Shown here piece after piece: positions 59,822-64,000 of a stretch of 64,000 bases of DNA. Where the stretch lies: contig PABP01000014.1 of the NCBI GenBank assembly GCA_002699585.1, positions 124,001 to 188,000 of the forward strand. Direction: 5' to 3'. The notes below the pieces were generated by a model. That model searched no databases. It worked only from the letters and a program-made list of their open reading frames with translations, and was not told the origin of the DNA. The position numbers and the translations under genes are program-made. The first letter of the stretch is position 1. Each line of letters starts with the position of its first letter. The DNA comes from Anaerolineaceae bacterium. Its GTDB lineage: Bacteria > Chloroflexota > Anaerolineae > Aggregatilineales > Phototrophicaceae.

Positions 59822-61007
59822 CCGGACCCAGGGCATCCTGGCCAGCCTGGTCGCTGGCATTTTGTTCGTCATCGGCGTGCTTGTTTATGCGCTAACCGGG
59901 GTCGATCTGTTCGGTGTGAATACGGTGAACGTCACGCCGCCTGTGCCGACCATCATCGCCACCGATCAAGTCCCGGTTGATAACGATCTGGTCTACAGTG
60001 TGCCCCTTGGGCAGGGCTTCGGCTATGGTAAGGGATTCTGGCAAGTTTACTTCACTGCGCCTTCTGGGGAGCGCAACCGCGCCTTATGGACCAACGGTAT
60101 TGATGCGCCTCTGGCGAGTGCTATCAATAACGCCCAATTTACGATTGATATCGCCGCCTTCGAGCTGAATAACGAGGTCATTACCCAGGCTATTTTGAAC
60201 GCGCATCAGCGCGGGGTGCGGGTGCGCATCGTCACTGACGACGAACACGGCCTGGAAGATGATGACAGCACACTTGTCGAGCTAGAATTGGTGGACATTC
60301 CCATCGTAGATGACGACCGTAGCGCCCTGATGCACGATAAGTTCGTCATCATTGATGGCATCACCGTCTGGCTGGGGTCAATGAACTACACCATGAACGG
60401 CGTCTACCGCAATAACAACAACTTACTGCAATTGCGTTCGCGGCGGCTGGTGCAGTCCTACCAGGATGAATTCGACGAGATGTTCACGAGGCGTGCCTTT
60501 GGGCCAACCTCGCCTGTGGGCAACAGCGGCACGTTCACGGTCAGTGGTGTGCCGTTGGCGGTCTACTTCGCCAGTGAAGATGATGTCATGGACCACATTC
60601 TGCGCGAGGTCTTCAAAGCCCAGTCGCAGATTCGCTTTATGGCCTTTTCGTTCACGCGTGATGACCTGGGTCGGGCGTTGGTTGCCCGTGCGAATAGCGG
60701 CGTGGTGGTCGAGGGCATCTTCGAGACGACCGGCAGCAGCACCCAATATAGTGAAATGAAGCGCCTGATCTGCGCCAATATCCCCGTGATGCGTGATGGT
60801 AACAACGGTATTTTGCATCATAAGGTCATTATCATCGACGATACCACTGTCATTACGGGGTCGTTCAACTTCTCCAACAACGCTGTGCGCAACAACGACG
60901 AGAACCTGCTCATCATGCGTGACCCGGACTTAGCTGCTCTGTTCATCGAGGAATACAACCGCCTACGCGCTATCGCCAAAACCCCGGATGTCGACTGCGA
61001 GGGGTAA
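59754..61007 (+). CDS. Membrane-anchored phospholipase D-like (HKD) protein
   Basis: 417 residues. A single membrane helix (about 28-49) follows a short hydrophilic N-terminus; the rest faces outward or is cytoplasmic. Two HKD half-sites: MHDKFVIID (His194, Lys196) and HHKVIIIDD (His355, Lys357, Asp362), each followed by the usual GSMN or GSFNFS segment. Such enzymes cleave phosphodiesters in lipids or DNA. The gene begins inside the preceding repeat-protein gene (68-base overlap), suggesting coupled expression. No other partner. Confidence 0.85.
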   Translation: MTQPTDPNQPNRPDSLATTQTTNRTQGILASLVAGILFVIGVLVYALTGVDLFGVNTVNVTPPVPTIIATDQVPVDNDLVYSVPLGQGFGYGKGFWQVYFTAPSGERNRALWTNGIDAPLASAINNAQFTIDIAAFELNNEVITQAILNAHQRGVRVRIVTDDEHGLEDDDSTLVELELVDIPIVDDDRSALMHDKFVIIDGITVWLGSMNYTMNGVYRNNNNLLQLRSRRLVQSYQDEFDEMFTRRAFGPTSPVGNSGTFTVSGVPLAVYFASEDDVMDHILREVFKAQSQIRFMAFSFTRDDLGRALVARANSGVVVEGIFETTGSSTQYSEMKRLICANIPVMRDGNNGILHHKVIIIDDTTVITGSFNFSNNAVRNNDENLLIMRDPDLAALFIEEYNRLRAIAKTPDVDCEG

Positions 61008-61092
61008 CGCCACCCCAGGACACAATCCATCACTTCCAGTATTTCTGTGTTAAGTAGCCGCATTTTTACGTACTTCTAACTTGCCATATGCC

Positions 61093-61136
61093 ATATTGTG
61101 CAATATAGTCACATATGACTATACATACATGACTAT
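61093..61136 (+). promoter_or_regulatory. Candidate PadR operator (two palindromes and a half-site)
   Basis: ATATTG-TG-CAATAT (61093-61106) and ATAGTCA-CATA-TGACTAT (61105-61122) with a further TGACTAT half-site (61130-61136), 25 bases before the padR ATG. PadR proteins usually bind such AT-rich palindromes and repress their own operon. Matches the autoregulated PadR-ABC organisation; binding itself is inference. Confidence 0.6.
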
Positions 61137-61160
61137 GTTTGCTTTTAAAGGAATTTGTCT

Positions 61161-61667
61161 ATGGAAGACAAACTACTCGTACTTGGCTTATTGATGTCGT
61201 CCGAGATGCATGGCTACCAGATCAATGAGATGATTGAGATGCATCTTGGCACTGGCATTCAACTGAAAAAGTCGCTTATTTACAAACTCTTAGGAAAAAT
61301 GGCCGACGATGGTTGGCTCACTTTTACCGAGGAGAAAGCCGGAAAACGTCCTACTCGGCGTGTGTATGCGATCACAGCACGGGGGAAAGAAGCTTTTCAA
61401 CAACTCTTGCTAGATAGCCTTGCTGATTACAGGCCAGTCGACTTATTAGGCCACGTTGCCGAGGGCTATCTCGATATGCTGCCACCTGAGCTATCGCTCC
61501 CCCGCCTAGAGCAGCGTCGACAAAAACTCGTGGCGCTTCTTCAGGAAACACTGGATTTAGGGACTCATCCAGGCAGCCAACAATTCGTAATTGGTCACCA
61601 GATTCACCACCTGAAGTCAGAATTGACCTGGCTCGATGGGGTGATTAAGACAGTTAAAGAAAGCTAG
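61161..61667 (+). CDS. PadR family transcriptional regulator
   Basis: 168 residues. Winged-helix N-terminus of PadR type: EDKLLVLGLLMSSEMHGYQINEMIE, IYKLLGKMADDGWL and RRVYAITARGKEAF (wing), then a C-terminal dimer helix region (about 100-165). Ligand unknown; many PadR proteins sense drugs or antimicrobial peptides and control an adjacent exporter. AAAGGA precedes the ATG at 61161; a TTG at 61155 is also in frame. Starts an apparent operon with the two ABC genes (4-base gap). Confidence 0.9.
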   Translation: MEDKLLVLGLLMSSEMHGYQINEMIEMHLGTGIQLKKSLIYKLLGKMADDGWLTFTEEKAGKRPTRRVYAITARGKEAFQQLLLDSLADYRPVDLLGHVAEGYLDMLPPELSLPRLEQRRQKLVALLQETLDLGTHPGSQQFVIGHQIHHLKSELTWLDGVIKTVKES

Positions 61668-61671
61668 CCCA

Positions 61672-62616
61672 ATGAATGACTATGCTGTAGAAGCAAAGAA
61701 CTTGGTAAAGCGTTTCGGTGATATTGATGCAGTGAATAATGTCAGCCTGATGATCCCCAAAAACAGTATTTATGCCCTGTTGGGTCCTAATGGGGCTGGC
61801 AAGACAACAACGATTTCCATGTTAACCACATTGATACAGCCCACACAAGGAAGCGCTCGTGTCGCCGGATACGATGTCCTTAGTCAGGCTGACAAAGTGC
61901 GGCGAAATATCGGGGTAACTTTTCAAGAAACAGTTCTCGATGATGCGTTAACAGGTAGACAGGCTATGACCTACCACGGACGCTTGTATAGGTTTTCAAA
62001 AGCCGAAAATGAAGCGAAGACCGCTGAATTGTTAGCCATGGTCGAACTTGAGGATGCGGCAGATCGTGCGATCAAAACCTATTCAGGTGGCATGAAACGC
62101 CGCCTGGAATTAGCGCGTGGCCTCATGACCGAACCCCAAGTCCTGTTTCTTGATGAACCTACATTGGGCCTTGATCCGCAAAATCGAACCAAAATCTGGG
62201 AATACATCCAAGACTTGAAACAACGTAAGGGGTTAACGCTGCTGTTGACGACACATTATATGGATGAAGCAGAACAACTCGCGGATTGTGTTGGCATCAT
62301 TGACGCTGGATGCATTATTAAAGAAGGCTCACCCAAAGAACTCATCGACCAGATGGGCAAGGATGCTATCACCATGATAGGGTACGGCAACAGAGAGCGC
62401 TACTTAGAGCAACTGGGTCAACTCCCGTTTGTCCAAGCTGTAACGACGGCTGGGCCAATTACACAGCTTGCTGTAGATGCCGGAAATCGTCGTTTGGCCG
62501 AAGTAGTGACACTTGCCAACACTGAAGGATTCACTATTGAAGACATATCGGTTGCCAAGCCAAGCCTCGCTGATGTTTTTCTAAAATATACCGGTCGCCA
62601 ACTGCGCGATAAATAG
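61672..62616 (+). CDS. ABC transporter ATP-binding protein (DrrA-like)
   Basis: 314 residues. Walker A GPNGAGKTT (38-46), signature SGGMKRR near 140, Walker B VLFLDEP near 158 and the H-loop TTHYMDEAEQLA near 200; the C-terminal 90 residues form the usual DrrA tail. Drives the adjacent ABC-2 permease, probably to export a drug or lipid. Overlap of four bases precedes it (61667/61672). Base use looks more AT-rich than genes before 61000. Confidence 0.93.
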   Translation: MNDYAVEAKNLVKRFGDIDAVNNVSLMIPKNSIYALLGPNGAGKTTTISMLTTLIQPTQGSARVAGYDVLSQADKVRRNIGVTFQETVLDDALTGRQAMTYHGRLYRFSKAENEAKTAELLAMVELEDAADRAIKTYSGGMKRRLELARGLMTEPQVLFLDEPTLGLDPQNRTKIWEYIQDLKQRKGLTLLLTTHYMDEAEQLADCVGIIDAGCIIKEGSPKELIDQMGKDAITMIGYGNRERYLEQLGQLPFVQAVTTAGPITQLAVDAGNRRLAEVVTLANTEGFTIEDISVAKPSLADVFLKYTGRQLRDK

Positions 62617-62636
62617 CCCTGGAAGGAAATAGCGGA

Positions 62637-63410
62637 ATGAATGCAGCAATAACGTTGTGGAACAAGCAGATGAGCAAGCTAAGTGGTGAAGAAACGTTTG
62701 GGCTACTGATTCAGCCGATACTCTGGGTTGTGCTGTTTGGGGTCGGGATGAAAGGCGTTATGGGATCGGCCGTACCGGGTGGTGATGACTTCTACATCGC
62801 GTTCATGGCCCCGGGAATTGTTGCCCTGAGTGCTTTGGGCGGTGCGATTGCAGGGGGAAGCGTATGGCTTGATGAGCGTATGCGCGGCATTGTAAAGGAA
62901 TATCTGGTTGCCCCCATTCCTCGATTGAGCATTCTGTTGGGAAATACTTTCACCATTGTCACCAAGAGTTTGTTTCAAGCAATTGTAATTTTTGTCATCG
63001 GCGTTTTGATGGGTGCTCAAATCGCGAATAACCCACCAGGGTGGGTCGGTGGTATCCTGCTGGTTGCAGGGTATAGTATCGGTTTTGCTGGCATTGCTCT
63101 GGCACTGGCCAGCAAAACAAATGATCCAGGCGCGTACCATGCCGTGATCTTCTTGCTGAATTTACCCCTACTTTTCCTAAGTAATGCACTCTATCCCTTG
63201 TCATCATTACCTCAATGGATGCAGATTGGCGCACGCATCAACCCGACAAGTTACGTTGTGGATGGTCTACGGCAATTGGTCCTGACGAACGGCAATGGAT
63301 TGGCCAGTGGCGAGTTACTCCCCCTATGGCAATGCGCCGTTGCGATTATCTTGTTTGCGACGCTGGGCATGTGGCTAGCCTATGTCGCCTTCCGTTCAGC
63401 GATTCGCTAG
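62637..63410 (+). CDS. ABC-2 type transporter permease
   Basis: 257 residues with six predicted membrane helices (about 20-40, 55-80, 105-130, 140-160, 170-195 and 225-250). The motif ALYPLSSLPQWMQIGARINPTSYVVDGLRQ is typical of ABC-2 permeases of the DrrB/NodJ type. Forms the membrane part with the ATPase 20 bases upstream. No signal peptide. Export substrate unknown. Confidence 0.9.
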   Translation: MNAAITLWNKQMSKLSGEETFGLLIQPILWVVLFGVGMKGVMGSAVPGGDDFYIAFMAPGIVALSALGGAIAGGSVWLDERMRGIVKEYLVAPIPRLSILLGNTFTIVTKSLFQAIVIFVIGVLMGAQIANNPPGWVGGILLVAGYSIGFAGIALALASKTNDPGAYHAVIFLLNLPLLFLSNALYPLSSLPQWMQIGARINPTSYVVDGLRQLVLTNGNGLASGELLPLWQCAVAIILFATLGMWLAYVAFRSAIR

Positions 63411-63497
63411 TCAATTATTCACTAAGAACACTCATTGGCACCTCTATACATTGGCCAAGATCAAATACATACACAATCAAACACAAAGGAAAACATC

Positions 63498-64000
63498 ATG
63501 GATCTACAACTTACTGGGAAGCGTGTGTTAGTGACAGGCAGCACTGGCGGCATCGGAGAAGGGATCGCAAAAGGATTTGCCCAGGAAGGGGCAACCGTCA
63601 TCATTAATGGTCGGCGCGAAGCCGAGGCACAACGTGTCGCCGCTGAGATTACAAGTGACGGTGGCAGGGCCATTGTTGCGGTTGGCGATTTGTCTACAGA
63701 CGAAGGTGTTGATCGCGTCCTGTCTGTCATCACACAAGAACTCGGCGGACTAGATGTATTGGTCAACAATGCTGCTGGAGGCGAACATCAGAATGATATG
63801 GAAGCACCTGCATCTGTGTGGCTCAGTAGCTACAATAGCAATGTGCTTTCGATGGTTCGCCTCATCCAACAAGTGTTACCAAAGATGAAAGAGCAAGGTT
63901 GGGGACGTATTATCAATATTTCGAGTGCCGCAGCAATACAACCATCACCAGGTATGGGCGTCTATTCTACGACCAAGGCAGCCGTGAATAACCTGACAGT
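63498..64000 (+). CDS. Short-chain dehydrogenase/reductase, 3' end cut by window
   Basis: 167 codons visible, partial at the right edge, with no stop. Classical SDR: TGSTGGIG at 13-20, NNAAG near 90, Ser143 in ISSAA and the catalytic Tyr156-x-x-x-Lys160. Arg39-Arg40 after the second strand favours NADP(H). AAAGGA lies before the ATG. The gene follows the PadR-ABC unit by 87 bases and could be its product-modifying partner, or be independent. Confidence 0.9.
   Translation, partial: MDLQLTGKRVLVTGSTGGIGEGIAKGFAQEGATVIINGRREAEAQRVAAEITSDGGRAIVAVGDLSTDEGVDRVLSVITQELGGLDVLVNNAAGGEHQNDMEAPASVWLSSYNSNVLSMVRLIQQVLPKMKEQGWGRIINISSAAAIQPSPGMGVYSTTKAAVNNLT

Overview
The window reads as a stretch of ordinary chromosome from a free-living bacterium, most likely a member of the Chloroflexota (Anaerolineae-like). 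That placement is inference from gene style, not from a marker gene. The signs are secreted proteins built from LysM, SH3b, WD40 and thrombospondin type 3 modules, a YkuD transpeptidase with a TYGC active-site motif, a fused ADH-like/Gfo-Idh oxidoreductase in a sugar cluster, stand-alone DinB and SRPBCC proteins, and many small regulators of the SpoIIAA/STAS type. I see no rRNA, tRNA, CRISPR array, transposase or phage gene. Coding density is high, genes lie on both strands in short runs, and Rho-independent terminators are easy to see between convergent or unlinked genes.

Layout. 1-9060: citrate synthase, SRPBCC protein, a minus-strand block (degenerate P-loop protein, helical protein, GNAT, nucleoside phosphorylase, DinB/ClbS-like, ketopantoate reductase), PatB-like aminotransferase and NhaA antiporter. 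9130-18430: LysM glycosidase, a STAS-like protein, a ChbG-pip-coaBC run, a receiver-domain protein, a PerM-like permease, a 48-residue membrane protein absent from simple ORF calling, DinB and SRPBCC proteins and a stand-alone TIR-like protein. 18530-31840: membrane glycosyltransferase, glutaminyl cyclase plus phosphodiester glycosidase pair, two more STAS-like proteins, a beta-lactamase-fold protein that lost its catalytic Ser and Lys, an L,D-transpeptidase, SnoaL-like protein, GH99-like protein, fructose-bisphosphatase, EEP phosphatase/nuclease, GNAT and histidine phosphatase. 32070-44450: thrombospondin type 3 repeat protein, a three-gene glycan cluster (fused oxidoreductase, GT4, epimerase), SH3/WD40 secreted protein, intradiol-dioxygenase-like secreted protein, GH5-like glycosidase, pentapeptide protein and methionine aminopeptidase. 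44820-58620: short UvrA-like ABC protein, D-lyxose isomerase with a PfkB kinase, NUDIX, YeiH, RidA-like, a Helicase_C_3-type protein, ADC-like protein, YrhK-like protein, transglutaminase, C39 peptidase with TPR, and the fused homocysteine methyltransferase/methylenetetrahydrofolate reductase. 58990-64000: a repeat protein overlapping a membrane phospholipase D-like gene, then a PadR-controlled ABC-2 exporter and a short-chain dehydrogenase cut by the window edge; this last block looks lower in GC than its neighbours.

How genes work together: many products act at or outside the membrane (wall cross-linking, glycan binding and cleavage, ion and solute transport). Central metabolism is represented by single genes (citrate synthase, FBPase, panE and coaBC of the CoA route, methionine/folate cycle). 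The most distinctive observations are the three divergent STAS-like paralogs, the apparent dead beta-lactamase-fold protein, the stand-alone TIR-like protein, the hidden membrane peptide beside a pair of GTGAC palindromes, the lyxose isomerase-PfkB pair, the repeat-protein/PLD overlap, and the palindromic operator candidate in front of padR.
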